This document shows positions 1 through 9,852 of a stretch of 64,000 bases of DNA, piece after piece (within the stretch, counting starts at the first letter, position 1; each line of letters starts with the position of its first letter). The DNA is taken from assembly GCA_016700155.1 (NCBI GenBank), contig CP065001.1, forward strand, positions 2,418,001 to 2,482,000, written 5' to 3'. Source of the DNA: Ignavibacteriales bacterium. GTDB lineage: Bacteria; Bacteroidota; Ignavibacteria; Ignavibacteriales; Ignavibacteriaceae. The notes beneath the pieces are model-generated. The model had not been told where the DNA came from. It saw only the letters and a list, made by a program, of their open reading frames with translations, and ran no database searches. The translations under genes were made by a program, and so were the position numbers.

Positions 1-1028
1 TCTTTTGTGATAATGGGATTTCTATATCTGAATTCACTGGCATATTCGACTTCGGTCGGAATTCTTGCAAACTGTTCCAACATATATTCACCGACTAATC
101 CGGCATGCCAGGAAGTACCACAAGCTGAAATAATTATTCTCTTTGAATTTGCAAGCTGATCAGCAACAGATTCTAATCCACCTAATTTTGCAGTACCCTC
201 ATCAAACAACAGCCTGCCTCTCATTGAGTTGGTCACTGAATCGGGCTGTTCCATTATTTCCTTTAACATAAAATGCTGGTAACCACCTTTATCAATCTCA
301 TCAAGAGTCATTAGTATTTCATGAATTTCTTTCTCAATAGCTTCATCGGAGATATTCTTTGCCAGAATTTTATCTTTGTAGATCTCAATGATATCCCCAT
401 CTTCCATATAAATGACCTGTTTGGTGTAGGCAAGAATTGCTGAAACATCCGATGCTACAAAATTTTCGTTCTCGCCTAAACCTATAACAAGTGGTGAGCC
501 TTTACGCGCTGCAATAATTTTATCAGGTTCATTTTTATAAATTATTGCCAAGCCGTATGTTCCTTCAACTTCACTTAGAGTTAGCTGAACTGATTGTGTA
601 AGATTATAACCTTTTTGAAGAAAGCTATCGATAAGATGCGGCAACACTTCAGAATCTGTATCACTTGTGAATTTATAACCCATCTTAATAAGCCCGGCTT
701 TGATAGTCTGATAATTTTCAATAATACCATTGTGGATTAGAAAAACAGATTTATCGGTATTGGTGTGCGGATGAGCATTCACTTCATTTGGAATTCCATG
801 TGTTGCCCATCGGGTATGCCCAATCCCAAGACTTGAGTTTAATTCAAGTTCATCAATCTTTTCTTCAAGAAGAGAGACCTTTCCTTTATTTTTGACAACT
901 AAAGCAGAAGCCGGAGACATAATTCCGATACCGGCAGAATCATATCCACGATATTCAAGTCTTTTTAATCCCTGAATTAATACAGGCACACAATTTCTAT
1001 CACCAATATATCCGACAATTCCACACAT
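1..1028 (-). CDS. glmS: Glutamine--fructose-6-phosphate aminotransferase (5' part, runs off the window)
   Basis: GlmS makes glucosamine-6-phosphate from fructose-6-phosphate and glutamine, the entry step to UDP-GlcNAc for peptidoglycan and LPS. Translating the minus strand from the ATG at 1028-1026 gives a protein beginning MCGIVGYIGD, with the N-terminal nucleophile Cys2, LEYRGYDSAG near residue 24 and HTRWATHG near residue 72. These are the class II glutamine amidotransferase signatures. The start of the first SIS domain follows, with SACGTSWHAG. About 342 codons are visible; the rest of the isomerase half lies beyond base 1. An AAGGAAAG Shine-Dalgarno sequence sits just before the ATG. It lies downstream of the PorU-like gene in the same direction, but a hairpin terminator between them suggests separate transcripts. 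Confidence 0.97.
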   Translation of the reverse strand, partial: MCGIVGYIGDRNCVPVLIQGLKRLEYRGYDSAGIGIMSPASALVVKNKGKVSLLEEKIDELELNSSLGIGHTRWATHGIPNEVNAHPHTNTDKSVFLIHNGIIENYQTIKAGLIKMGYKFTSDTDSEVLPHLIDSFLQKGYNLTQSVQLTLSEVEGTYGLAIIYKNEPDKIIAARKGSPLVIGLGENENFVASDVSAILAYTKQVIYMEDGDIIEIYKDKILAKNISDEAIEKEIHEILMTLDEIDKGGYQHFMLKEIMEQPDSVTNSMRGRLLFDEGTAKLGGLESVADQLANSKRIIISACGTSWHAGLVGEYMLEQFARIPTEVEYASEFRYRNPIITK

Positions 1029-1057
1029 AACTTTCCTTTAAAACTTTTTATAAAAAA

Positions 1058-1082
1058 GAAACTTATCAGGTTGATAAGTTTC
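1058..1082 (-). terminator. Rho-independent terminator after the PorU-like gene
   Basis: A perfect 11-bp inverted repeat (1058-1068 and 1072-1082, loop of 3) is followed on the minus strand by six T residues at 1052-1057. It lies 36 bp past the stop of the 1920-residue C25 peptidase and before glmS. The stem is AT-rich, so strength is uncertain, but the stem-loop plus T-run geometry is classic. Confidence 0.75.
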
Positions 1083-1118
1083 CGGGGATTAATTTAATAC
1101 AATATTTTTATAAGCCCA

Positions 1119-4100
1119 CTATTTGAGCTTAGCAAGTTTTTGAGTTACAGTTTTTGTCTCCCCCTTCAATCTTGCAATGACTTTATAGAGATACAAGCCG
1201 TTTGCTATTAAATCACCATCCTGATCTTTACCATCCCAGTAAACGCGGTTGAAACCCGGTTGAAGCTGAGAAGGTGGAACAGAAAAATCTCTGATAAGTC
1301 TTCCCGCAACTGTATAAACTTTTATTTGAACATCCTCCGCAGAAGATGCTTCAAATCCCCTTAACTCGAATGTAAAGTATGTATCATCCTTGAATGGATT
1401 AGGATAATTATAAACTTCCCTCAGGTCAGCTTCGTTGTAAACAAAAAATGTTCGGCTGTAAGAAGTGGTGTCCGAATAATTTCCAGAAGAATCTTTTGCA
1501 AGAATTTCAAGTCTATGTCTTCCATCCGTCAACTGAGGATTCCATGAAATTGTACATTCATTATCAGGGTATGGTGAATAATTAAATTGTAAATTATCAA
1601 TTGAAGGCAAAAGTTGTCTTGGCAGACTATCGTTGACTTTGTAAATCAGTGTAAAGTTTTCAGGCGTAACCTGGAGCGGACTGTTGTCTTTTAAATTGAC
1701 AACAATTTCGGGCCGCGCTGAAATGATGTCATTATCAACTATCTCCTGTCCGTCGAATGTGACTGTAAGTCTCGGTCTAATTGAGTCGCGGCTAATATAA
1801 AATTTATTTTCCGCAATATTGTTGAAAGTATAAAACTCTGGTTGTTTATTTGTTGCAACAACTTTAAATGACAATTCAGAAACAGGACTGGCATATAAAA
1901 GTTTGTCAGTAATTATTGATTGATCTAATGTATACACGGAATCAGGTTTTATTGAAACAGTTCTTGTGAAATATGTAGTATCTGCATTGTTAAGGTATAC
2001 CGCAATTTTTAGACTATCTGTAGTAGCATAACCAACATTTCGCACTTTCATTTCCATGTCAACTGGAAAACCATGCAATAAAGTATCAGCGGAGAATGTG
2101 TACTCATCGGGGGAAATTACAATTTCGGGCAAAGATGTATAATTGACTTTAAGGGATTTAAATTTTAAAGGTTCGCTTGCACCGAAAGATGAATCAACAA
2201 GATCAATCCTGAATCTTAAATGATCATATAATTCGGCGTCGACTGTATCGATCGGAAGCTGAGATGGGATATTAGTTGCTAATGTATCCCATTCCTGACT
2301 ATTAACATTTTTTCCAAACAGTGTGGCAGAATAAGTTCCTTCTGAACCGATATCGTCGATGTCATATGAAATTTTATCCCACTTATTTGCAGGTCCAATT
2401 TCAGGGCTTAGAATGGAGCCAAATGCATCTTTGTATGTACCGCTATATCTAAAAAATCCTGGTTCATAAGAGCCGGCTATCGGAACAAAACGACAAAAAT
2501 AAACAAGGTCATTTTGGTAATCATAAGTAAACGTATAATATTTCTTGGTTGGAATTCGATAAGGCCATTCTTCTTCAAATGTTCCATTTGATAATTTGTA
2601 TCTTCTTAAATAAAGGTTTATATAGTTTTCAAAAACTATCATATAATCATCCCAGATGGCAAAACTCATTACCATAGGAATTGTTTCGCCATTAAAGATA
2701 ATATCTTCACCTACCTTTGACCATCCAGAAGCAGGATCAAATTTTCTTAGAACAAATTTATTCGGATGAAGTTCGGTTCCAACTCCAAGATTGTATAAAA
2801 AGTTTCCATCAAAATAAAAATAACAACCTCCCCACTGAGTTTGCTTACTTTCAGTCCATAGTAAACTATCTGGTATAATTATTCGTAATGTATCACCACT
2901 CACAGGATCGATTCTAAGAATGTTATCCCTTTCACCAGTATTTGTATAAAGATATCCTTCCCTATAAAACAAACTGCTATAAACAGGTACTGAAATATTT
3001 GGAACTGAATCAATACTACCAGCAATTGTACCATTCAAACCAGTTCCAACTTTATAAATTCTGCTGGTTGAATCCCAGCCGGGAAATGGAATCTGACTAT
3101 AATAGAAATATGAACCATCGGTCGTAAATGTAACTGGTTCGGTAGAATCAGGTGGCAGCGAGAAGAATATAGAGTCCTGCAAAAAAGTTTCATCAGGATG
3201 CGGAGGTTTTAATTCTGTATTTAAAACAAGGCTCTTTAGTGGCGGAAAATAGAAAGCATTGTTGTTGACAAATTGAATCAAATGTTTTTCTGATGCAAAA
3301 TATCCAGGTCCAGTTGTATCCTTATTAATGGAAAACATTCTTGTACTACTTTGATTAGTATCAAGATCATCAAATACAATTGCTCTCCAATAGTATTGAT
3401 CAGAACCTAAAGGCGGGCTAACCCAACTGATAACCTGGTTTTGCTGAGACAAATTCTGCGAAGTTATTTTTGAAGGAGAGTTGAATAGTTGTGTTGTGTC
3501 AATTTCAATTTTATAATTAAAGTTACGGCTAAAAAGACTTCCGATATCTACCAATTTGAAATCAGCTTGGTTGGTTGAAAAATTGTAACCATCCATTGGT
3601 CTTACAATATTCGGTTCACTAAAACTATATACTGCAAATGTGCCACTGGCAACATTGTCCGAATGGTCAAATTCCCAGGTTGTGTCAACATCATTAACAA
3701 CATATATGAGATTGTAGAGATTTGCTGATTCTGGAATCCATTTTATTATAGCTGAATCAACTTCACCAAAAGATCCAAGTTTGACTTCACCAATTAAATT
3801 ATCTCGTAAAGTACTTGAATTATATAGTTGAACTGTTACTGAGTCACCGATAAATGATGTCCCCAGATTTTTAATTTTCAGTTTTACTTCAACACTATCA
3901 TTTACTAAAGGATTTGTTGGTGAAATAGTTATATCCGAAGAGTTAATCACAAAATCAGGATATTTAGGAAGGCATAACTCAATTGCCGGATCCCCAAGAT
4001 ATGATAGTTGTGCAACCATTTCATCAAAAAATCCACCACCCTGTGATGCTTTTGCATTTAATATTGCCTTACCAATCACATGATTTTTCAAATTGAATAA

Positions 4101-6881
4101 TTGATTGAATAAATATCTATTAAGAGACTGTCCCGTACTCCACCAGGTCAATCCAACACTGCCCCAAAAACCAATGGCTCCTTTTCCGGGAAGTCTGATA
4201 AAAACTTCACCGAAGGCTTCGGCATTATCAAAATGAGCTGTATAACATGTGATACTCAAGGCTAAAGGTTGACGACCGTTGTTATTAAGTTCATATAAAT
4301 CGTCTTTCGTAAAGATTAAATCCCATTGCGCACCACCACCGTGACCATAATAATTTACGATTGCAGCCCCTTTGTTTATCTCTTCCCGCATTCGCGGTCC
4401 CGAACCATAAAATCCAATATCAGGTGGTTCAGGAAAATTGAATACTTTTATAACATTAAAACCATTAGGTCTCAGATAAAGGTTTTCAAGTTGTTTACTT
4501 GCGTTATTAAAACCGAACGAAATTTGATCCTGATAACTGAGTCCTGAGGCTAGTAAAAGAATATTTTGTTTCCATTCCTTCGAATTATCACTTGGGTAAG
4601 CAATAATTTTATCAATAAGGTGATTTGCTTGCTCGAGTGTTTCACAAGATAAGCGGCCGAGTGCTAAATCAGGGGATATATCGCTGCCCGAAACAGCAAC
4701 TATTAGATTGTCACTAGGCAACAAACCATATTCCTGTGCATGATAAGGAATGGAAGGAACGTAATTCTGCCTCGAACTCGGGAGAATTTTTCTTAAGTCG
4801 TGACTGGCATCACCCAAGATTGTGACATATGCTGGTGCAGGTGATTGCCAATTTTCAAACGCATGTTTAACAAACCATTGTAGTGCAAATGGATTAGCAA
4901 GACCATTCGAGAATTCATCGTATATTTCACTTACATATACAATTTTAACTCTAGGATTAACATACCCAGGCAAATTATTTGACCTATATTCTGCCAGTCT
5001 TTCTGCTGCGGGCGTAAATTCCTGATGTGTAATTATAATGTAGTCAGCACCATTGGAGTTATTTCGCAAGTCGGAGGCTAAATCCTTTGATATAGAATCG
5101 GGTTCTAAAAAGTAATCTTTATCAACGCAAAAGTATTCAGTTTGACTTGAGATAGTGTCAACAAAATAGACATTACGATATTGGTCATTAGTGATATCAG
5201 GATTCGAGATCAATTCACCACGTTCCGGGATATAAATTTTCATGTTATCGCTGGTCCATTCCCACAACTGATAAATATTCTCTTGATAGTCATTCGGTGG
5301 ACTTTTGAAATAGTAATGATTTGAATTGATTTTATTCCAGCGCCAGTAGTCAAACTCAAAATAATTTATAAGAAAAATATCACTCTGTGAAGTATCACAT
5401 GAGTTCCCTGTTGAATAGGCAATTAGATTCTGGAAACCATTAAAATTAAGCCAAGCGGTATCACCCCCAAAAGAAAAAGTGGATAAATAAAATGATTTTT
5501 CAAAGTTTTCGGATTCTTGACCATTCCAACTCTTTGTTCCGATGGGATGACCATTAAAAAGAAACTTAACATTATGTGCGAATCCGACTACGCAAGTAGG
5601 AGTTGTTAAACCGTGAAGACTGAATTTAATTTTAGCTTGAGGTTTATCAGAATTCCAATTTAGACCAATATTTTCCTGAATAGCGTGTTCAAAATAGTTA
5701 ATTGTTGTTCCTGCTCTCGTCTCAGCGCTTCCTCCATACCAATAATCCCTGTGATCATTATCCGCATGACCCAGATTGTTAAATACTCTATCTTCTTCCC
5801 ATCTGATAGTTTCAATTGTGCTATTGATCACGGGGAAAGGTATTTCTTTGTATCCATTTATATCTCTATAAAAATTCAAACTATCAGCTTGATATGAAAA
5901 CCAATAAACATTTGTTTTATTATAAACATTAATGGTTGTGTATTGATTAGCAGGTTTTACTTTTTCACCTACAAATTGAAAATAGTCGCCACTATTGAAC
6001 AACTGATCCTGATTAACATCTACCACATCTATTGGAATCGACTCACCATTACAAAACAATTCAAGGTTCATATTCTGAAGCCCTGTATTTGCAGGGACTC
6101 CCGAGTTTACAAGCCAATCATATGTTATACGGTAAACTCCTTTTTCATTTAAATATATTTTATAGTAATCTTTCACCGGATTATACCAATAGCTGTCTGC
6201 ATTCATCGGTGAACTTGTTAATGATATTCTTTTGCCTGCAAAAGTTTTTGCTTGTTCATAGTTCACGACTGAAGATCTAATAATCTCATCTGTCATCTGA
6301 TCATTGATATTGGATATCTCATAGTCAATCGAAGGCAAATCATTGTAATCAATTTGAATTAATATTTTTTTTGTTACGGTTAGTTCCCTAGTTATTGGAT
6401 TAAACTGGAATGGAGCTATACTTAATGCAACTATTCGTGCATAACGCATTACAAAGTCACCATCAATTAATGCGGTTTTTAAAGGGAAAAAATTATTACT
6501 GTTATAAATTGATTGATCGTAATTTACAAGATTGAATGGTTGATCAAGTGAATCAGGTGTTGGGACAATAAATATTCCATTTTGTTTTTCTTGTGTGACG
6601 TTCAAGATTTTCAGCACTGGTTCACACGAATGCGGAATTCCTATACTTAGCCTATAATCAGGCAGCCATGGCTGTCCTGGTTTTCTTAAGTTTAATTCTT
6701 TGCCTTCAACTGTATTGAATTTTATTCCATCAACGACTTTACTTTGCACCTTGTATGCATTTGAAAAGTCAAATTCAATTGTAATAGATCTTGTTGTGGA
6801 TTCAATAATACGATGGGTTTGTGCACTGCTATAGTCAAACAGGCTTAATGTTAAAATGATGAAGATCGATATTTTCAGCAT
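1119..6881 (-). CDS. PorU-like C25 (gingipain-family) peptidase with T9SS sorting domain
   Basis: A 1920-residue secreted protein. Residues 1-21 are a signal peptide ending YSSAQ. A gingipain/PorU-type propeptide-like region follows, then a peptidase C25 domain at roughly residues 615-960. The catalytic His is H847 in NYYGHGGG and the nucleophile is C879 in SITCYTAHFDN; this spacing is close to that of gingipains. Next come CARDB/Ig-like repeats and a long beta-rich middle part. A FlgD-like/T9SS type A sorting domain ends the protein (about 1822-1920: NYPNPF motif, then YWDGKDQDG and NGLYLYKV). In Bacteroidota the PorU sortase removes the sorting domain of T9SS cargo and attaches the cargo to LPS. 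The N-terminal layout and single C25 domain fit PorU, but the protein is much longer than the roughly 1150-residue Porphyromonas enzyme. A secreted C25 protease that is itself cargo is the alternative. It follows the polysaccharide locus. Confidence 0.8.
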   Translation of the reverse strand: MLKISIFIILTLSLFDYSSAQTHRIIESTTRSITIEFDFSNAYKVQSKVVDGIKFNTVEGKELNLRKPGQPWLPDYRLSIGIPHSCEPVLKILNVTQEKQNGIFIVPTPDSLDQPFNLVNYDQSIYNSNNFFPLKTALIDGDFVMRYARIVALSIAPFQFNPITRELTVTKKILIQIDYNDLPSIDYEISNINDQMTDEIIRSSVVNYEQAKTFAGKRISLTSSPMNADSYWYNPVKDYYKIYLNEKGVYRITYDWLVNSGVPANTGLQNMNLELFCNGESIPIDVVDVNQDQLFNSGDYFQFVGEKVKPANQYTTINVYNKTNVYWFSYQADSLNFYRDINGYKEIPFPVINSTIETIRWEEDRVFNNLGHADNDHRDYWYGGSAETRAGTTINYFEHAIQENIGLNWNSDKPQAKIKFSLHGLTTPTCVVGFAHNVKFLFNGHPIGTKSWNGQESENFEKSFYLSTFSFGGDTAWLNFNGFQNLIAYSTGNSCDTSQSDIFLINYFEFDYWRWNKINSNHYYFKSPPNDYQENIYQLWEWTSDNMKIYIPERGELISNPDITNDQYRNVYFVDTISSQTEYFCVDKDYFLEPDSISKDLASDLRNNSNGADYIIITHQEFTPAAERLAEYRSNNLPGYVNPRVKIVYVSEIYDEFSNGLANPFALQWFVKHAFENWQSPAPAYVTILGDASHDLRKILPSSRQNYVPSIPYHAQEYGLLPSDNLIVAVSGSDISPDLALGRLSCETLEQANHLIDKIIAYPSDNSKEWKQNILLLASGLSYQDQISFGFNNASKQLENLYLRPNGFNVIKVFNFPEPPDIGFYGSGPRMREEINKGAAIVNYYGHGGGAQWDLIFTKDDLYELNNNGRQPLALSITCYTAHFDNAEAFGEVFIRLPGKGAIGFWGSVGLTWWSTGQSLNRYLFNQLFNLKNHVIGKAILNAKASQGGGFFDEMVAQLSYLGDPAIELCLPKYPDFVINSSDITISPTNPLVNDSVEVKLKIKNLGTSFIGDSVTVQLYNSSTLRDNLIGEVKLGSFGEVDSAIIKWIPESANLYNLIYVVNDVDTTWEFDHSDNVASGTFAVYSFSEPNIVRPMDGYNFSTNQADFKLVDIGSLFSRNFNYKIEIDTTQLFNSPSKITSQNLSQQNQVISWVSPPLGSDQYYWRAIVFDDLDTNQSSTRMFSINKDTTGPGYFASEKHLIQFVNNNAFYFPPLKSLVLNTELKPPHPDETFLQDSIFFSLPPDSTEPVTFTTDGSYFYYSQIPFPGWDSTSRIYKVGTGLNGTIAGSIDSVPNISVPVYSSLFYREGYLYTNTGERDNILRIDPVSGDTLRIIIPDSLLWTESKQTQWGGCYFYFDGNFLYNLGVGTELHPNKFVLRKFDPASGWSKVGEDIIFNGETIPMVMSFAIWDDYMIVFENYINLYLRRYKLSNGTFEEEWPYRIPTKKYYTFTYDYQNDLVYFCRFVPIAGSYEPGFFRYSGTYKDAFGSILSPEIGPANKWDKISYDIDDIGSEGTYSATLFGKNVNSQEWDTLATNIPSQLPIDTVDAELYDHLRFRIDLVDSSFGASEPLKFKSLKVNYTSLPEIVISPDEYTFSADTLLHGFPVDMEMKVRNVGYATTDSLKIAVYLNNADTTYFTRTVSIKPDSVYTLDQSIITDKLLYASPVSELSFKVVATNKQPEFYTFNNIAENKFYISRDSIRPRLTVTFDGQEIVDNDIISARPEIVVNLKDNSPLQVTPENFTLIYKVNDSLPRQLLPSIDNLQFNYSPYPDNECTISWNPQLTDGRHRLEILAKDSSGNYSDTTSYSRTFFVYNEADLREVYNYPNPFKDDTYFTFELRGFEASSAEDVQIKVYTVAGRLIRDFSVPPSQLQPGFNRVYWDGKDQDGDLIANGLYLYKVIARLKGETKTVTQKLAKLK

Positions 6882-6999
6882 GTACCATCCGGTTATGTTA
6901 AAGTTACTGTATCAACTTATTCTTTTTAATGAGACTGTGCAAGGTCAAAAAATCGGTTAGAAAAGAAGTTGAATTCAGGAAAATGTATCAACAAACGGT

Positions 7000-7575
7000 T
7001 TAGATGTTGCCCTTATTATTTATAACTATTCCCACAGTCTTAAGTACAATAACGAAGTCACTCCAGAAAGAAGCATTTTTATAATACTCAATTTCCATTC
7101 TTACCCGCTGATCAGGTGTCAGTTGTTGCCTTCCGTTTATCTGACTTATTCCTGTTACACCCGGGAAAAAATTTAGGACTTCCTTTTGTTCAGAGGTATA
7201 CGTATTGGTAATAGAAAATACATCTGGTCTGGGACCAACAACGCACATCTCACCTTTAAGTACATTAATAAAGTTAGGTATCTCATCAATACTTGTACGA
7301 CGTAAGAACTTTCCTGACTTTGTCAAACGGGGATCATTCACCTGGGTTATTTCAGGACCGACTGCCAGGGCATTATCAACCATTCCGCGGAGTTTGTATA
7401 GTCTGAATTTTTTCCCTCTATACCCCGCACGTTCATGAAGGAAGAAGGCTGGACCTTTAGATTCTATTTTGATGGTTATAATTGCAAGCAGCAGAATTGG
7501 AGAAGTAAGAATTAATATTAGAAGGCTGAAGATAATATCCGTGAATCTTTTGATGAGACTTCCCTGCTTTCCCAT
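7000..7575 (-). CDS. Undecaprenyl-phosphate sugar phosphotransferase (bacterial sugar transferase)
   Basis: A 191-residue monotopic phosphoglycosyl transferase of the PglC/WbaP C-terminal type. It transfers a sugar-1-phosphate from a UDP-sugar to undecaprenyl phosphate and so starts a lipid-linked repeat unit. Visible features are the KRFTDI start, a membrane-inserted hydrophobic helix (about 13-36), RAGYRGKKFRLYKLRGM (49-65), the catalytic Asp97-Glu98 pair in SIDEIPNF, GEMCVVGPRP and GVTGISQINGR. The length is that of the minimal catalytic unit without the WbaP N-terminal membrane domain. It is the last gene of the polysaccharide locus, 18 bp after the aminotransferase gene, an association common in N-acetylated amino-sugar pathways. 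The exact sugar cannot be told from sequence. Confidence 0.93.
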   Translation of the reverse strand: MGKQGSLIKRFTDIIFSLLILILTSPILLLAIITIKIESKGPAFFLHERAGYRGKKFRLYKLRGMVDNALAVGPEITQVNDPRLTKSGKFLRRTSIDEIPNFINVLKGEMCVVGPRPDVFSITNTYTSEQKEVLNFFPGVTGISQINGRQQLTPDQRVRMEIEYYKNASFWSDFVIVLKTVGIVINNKGNI

Positions 7576-7593
7576 TTATAAAGTAAGTTAGAG

Positions 7594-8754
7594 TTAGATG
7601 CTGAATTTTTTCAATAGGTCTGTAAGGATCGAAATTACCTTATCAACATGTTCATCTTTCATCCCCGGGTAAATGGGAAGCGAAACAAGTCGAGGAAATG
7701 TTTTGGATGCCACCGGGAAATTTTTATCATCATAGTCAAAAGTTTGACTATAATACAAATGCTGATGCACCGGCATAAAGTGAACCCCGGCACCAATACC
7801 TTGACTCTTTAGCTCATCAATAAATTGTGCCCGGTTAATTTTAAGTCTTTCTAGATTTAATCTAATCGGGTATAAATGCCAGGAAGTTTCCCTGTCACTC
7901 TTTATAGTATGAATCTCTAAAAACTGATTATCCTTTAATGCTTCAGTATATTTGGCGGCGATTCTTTTTCTTGATTCCCACATCACATCAACTTTTTTGA
8001 GTTGTGGAATTCCAAGTGAAGCTTGTAAGTCCGTAAAATTATACTTAAATCCAGGGGCAACAACTTCATAATACCAGGAGCCAGCCTCGCTATACCTTTT
8101 CCAGGCATCTCTATTAATTCCATGAAGCCGCATAATTGCACAGCGTTCAGCAATGCCCTCATCATTAGTGCAAATCATCCCACCCTCGCCGGTTGATAAA
8201 GTTTTAGTAGCATAAAAACTAAAACAAGTTACGTCGGAGATTGTTCCGATTTTTCTTCCCTTATAAGTAGCAGGTAAAGAATGTGCTGCATCTTCAATGA
8301 CTTTTAAATTATATCTTTTTGCCAATTCAAGTATTTCATCCATATCACAAGGTTGACCTGAATAATGAACAGGGATGATTGCTCTAGTTTTGGGCGTAAT
8401 GGCTTTTTCAATTTCTTCGAGAGAAATGTTAAGTGTGTCTTTATCAACATCAACAATAACCGGTTTTGCGTTGAAGTAACAAACAATTTCTGCAGTCGCG
8501 GGAAAAGTCATTGTCGGGACTATCACCTCATCACCAGCCTTAAGCCCAAATGCTTCTAAAGTAAGATGACCAGCAGCAGTCCAGGAACTAACAGCAATAG
8601 ATCTTTTGCTACCGATGTAATTGCTGAATGCCTCCTCAAATTTTATAGTTTTCGGACCCATGCTAAGCCACCCGGAGCGCACAGTATCTACAATCTCATT
8701 GACTTCTTCGTCAGAGATAAAAGGCTTATGGAAGAGAAGGTAATCTTTATTCAT
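7594..8754 (-). CDS. DegT/DnrJ/EryC1/StrS-family sugar aminotransferase
   Basis: A 386-residue PLP-dependent aminotransferase of the sugar-nucleotide family. It transfers an amino group, usually from glutamate, to a keto sugar nucleotide. Asp155 (in EDAAHS) pairs with the PLP pyridine nitrogen, and the Schiff-base lysine is K184 in YATKTLSTGEGGM. The N-terminal part SGWLSMGPKTIKFEEAF is typical of the ArnB/PseC/WbpE/PorR group. It is followed directly by the initiating sugar transferase, so the amino sugar it makes is probably the first sugar of the repeat unit. In Porphyromonas a homologue of this family (PorR) is needed for anionic LPS, but several family members act on other sugars. Confidence 0.93.
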   Translation of the reverse strand: MNKDYLLFHKPFISDEEVNEIVDTVRSGWLSMGPKTIKFEEAFSNYIGSKRSIAVSSWTAAGHLTLEAFGLKAGDEVIVPTMTFPATAEIVCYFNAKPVIVDVDKDTLNISLEEIEKAITPKTRAIIPVHYSGQPCDMDEILELAKRYNLKVIEDAAHSLPATYKGRKIGTISDVTCFSFYATKTLSTGEGGMICTNDEGIAERCAIMRLHGINRDAWKRYSEAGSWYYEVVAPGFKYNFTDLQASLGIPQLKKVDVMWESRKRIAAKYTEALKDNQFLEIHTIKSDRETSWHLYPIRLNLERLKINRAQFIDELKSQGIGAGVHFMPVHQHLYYSQTFDYDDKNFPVASKTFPRLVSLPIYPGMKDEHVDKVISILTDLLKKFSI

Positions 8755-8797
8755 AAAAATTTTTGTTGGGTAAAATAATAATTTAGCCTTATAAGTT

Positions 8798-8830
8798 CAA
8801 AATTATATTTCACAAAAATATGCGTAACAA
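8798..8830 (-). promoter_or_regulatory. Candidate Bacteroidota-type promoter for the aminotransferase/sugar-transferase pair
   Basis: In the 102-bp gap upstream of the aminotransferase the minus strand carries TTG (8830-8828), a 22-bp spacer, then TAATTTTG (8805-8798). This matches the TTG/TAnnTTTG pattern described for Bacteroidota primary-sigma promoters. A second TAnnTTTG match (TATTTTTG) lies at 8820-8813. AT-rich DNA yields such matches by chance, so this is tentative. Confidence 0.35.
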
Positions 8831-8856
8831 TAATAACAATAATTTTTTTAAATGCC

Positions 8857-9852
8857 TCAAAATTTTTTCCTTTTGAATTTGAATAGCCCCAGAAAAAAAC
8901 CCCAAGCGTAAGAGAAGTGAAGGACAATTACTGCCAAAGGAAAATTTAGCGCAACTTTAATTCCATTTTTAATTAAGACAGGTATTGAAGTAATTACTAA
9001 AACCGTGGTATACAGAACAATTAAGAAACTTGAAATGATTAGATTATTAATTATTAACCCAGTGACAAGTAATGCTACTACGAGCGAAAAAAAAGTAAAA
9101 GGAACCAGTTGCCTGAATGAAATAGGAATTTTATGTTTCTTTAAGAATGCAATCTGCCAGAATCCGTAATTAAAGTACTGAATAAAAAGAGATTTTGGAT
9201 TCTTGCGAACAAAATAATAACATTTTGCCCGATTCGAGATAAAAACTTTACCTCCTGCTTTTCTTAAACGGTAGCAATATTCATCGTCATGATTTATAAT
9301 AAATTGTTCATCATAATAGCCGACCGTATTCAGGACACTTCTCGGAAACATACCGAACATTACCATTTCACCATAACCCTCATAGTCAGGATATCTATGT
9401 TTTGCGTTGCCAATTCCTATTGGAGAATTCATTGCGATTGCAAGTGCTTTTCCAAAAAGTGTTTCTCCAACATTAGTAAATGGCCCTCCCACACACCAGG
9501 CGTCATTGTGATCCCGAATTAGTTCCAAACATGTTGATAAATAATTTTCATCATAAATTGCATGAGCATCACAGATTAATAGATATTCACCTTTTGATTC
9601 TTTGAATCCCAGATTTATTGCCTGAGGTTTGACTTTAGCCGGATTATCAAAAAACTTTATGACCTGAAATTTTTTCTGCATAGTTAAAATAATATCACGC
9701 GTGCCATCTGTGCTCATACCGTCAATAACAAGGATTTCAAGATTATTGTCCATTTTTTTTTGCTGGAGTAATGAGTTCAGACAATTCTCAATATACTCTT
9801 TCTCATTTCGGCAACATACAATTATTGATATCAGAGGTTGTGTCAGAATCAT
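8857..9852 (-). CDS. Family 2 glycosyltransferase with C-terminal membrane segments
   Basis: A 331-residue GT-A fold glycosyltransferase. The N-terminal part reads ISIIVCCRNEKEYIENCLNS. The nucleotide-sugar loop VIDGMSTDGT is at residues 42-51 and the metal/donor motif CDAHA is at 94-98 (an ExoA-like variant of DxD). HDDEYCYRLRKAG, around residue 190, resembles the acceptor-side ED motif. Residues about 245-325 hold three or so hydrophobic helices that would anchor it in the inner membrane. This architecture matches succinoglycan ExoA-like transferases. The ATG overlaps the upstream acetyltransferase stop by one base (TAATG), so the two are translationally coupled. Donor and acceptor are unknown. 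Confidence 0.9.
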   Translation of the reverse strand: MILTQPLISIIVCCRNEKEYIENCLNSLLQQKKMDNNLEILVIDGMSTDGTRDIILTMQKKFQVIKFFDNPAKVKPQAINLGFKESKGEYLLICDAHAIYDENYLSTCLELIRDHNDAWCVGGPFTNVGETLFGKALAIAMNSPIGIGNAKHRYPDYEGYGEMVMFGMFPRSVLNTVGYYDEQFIINHDDEYCYRLRKAGGKVFISNRAKCYYFVRKNPKSLFIQYFNYGFWQIAFLKKHKIPISFRQLVPFTFFSLVVALLVTGLIINNLIISSFLIVLYTTVLVITSIPVLIKNGIKVALNFPLAVIVLHFSYAWGFFLGLFKFKRKKF

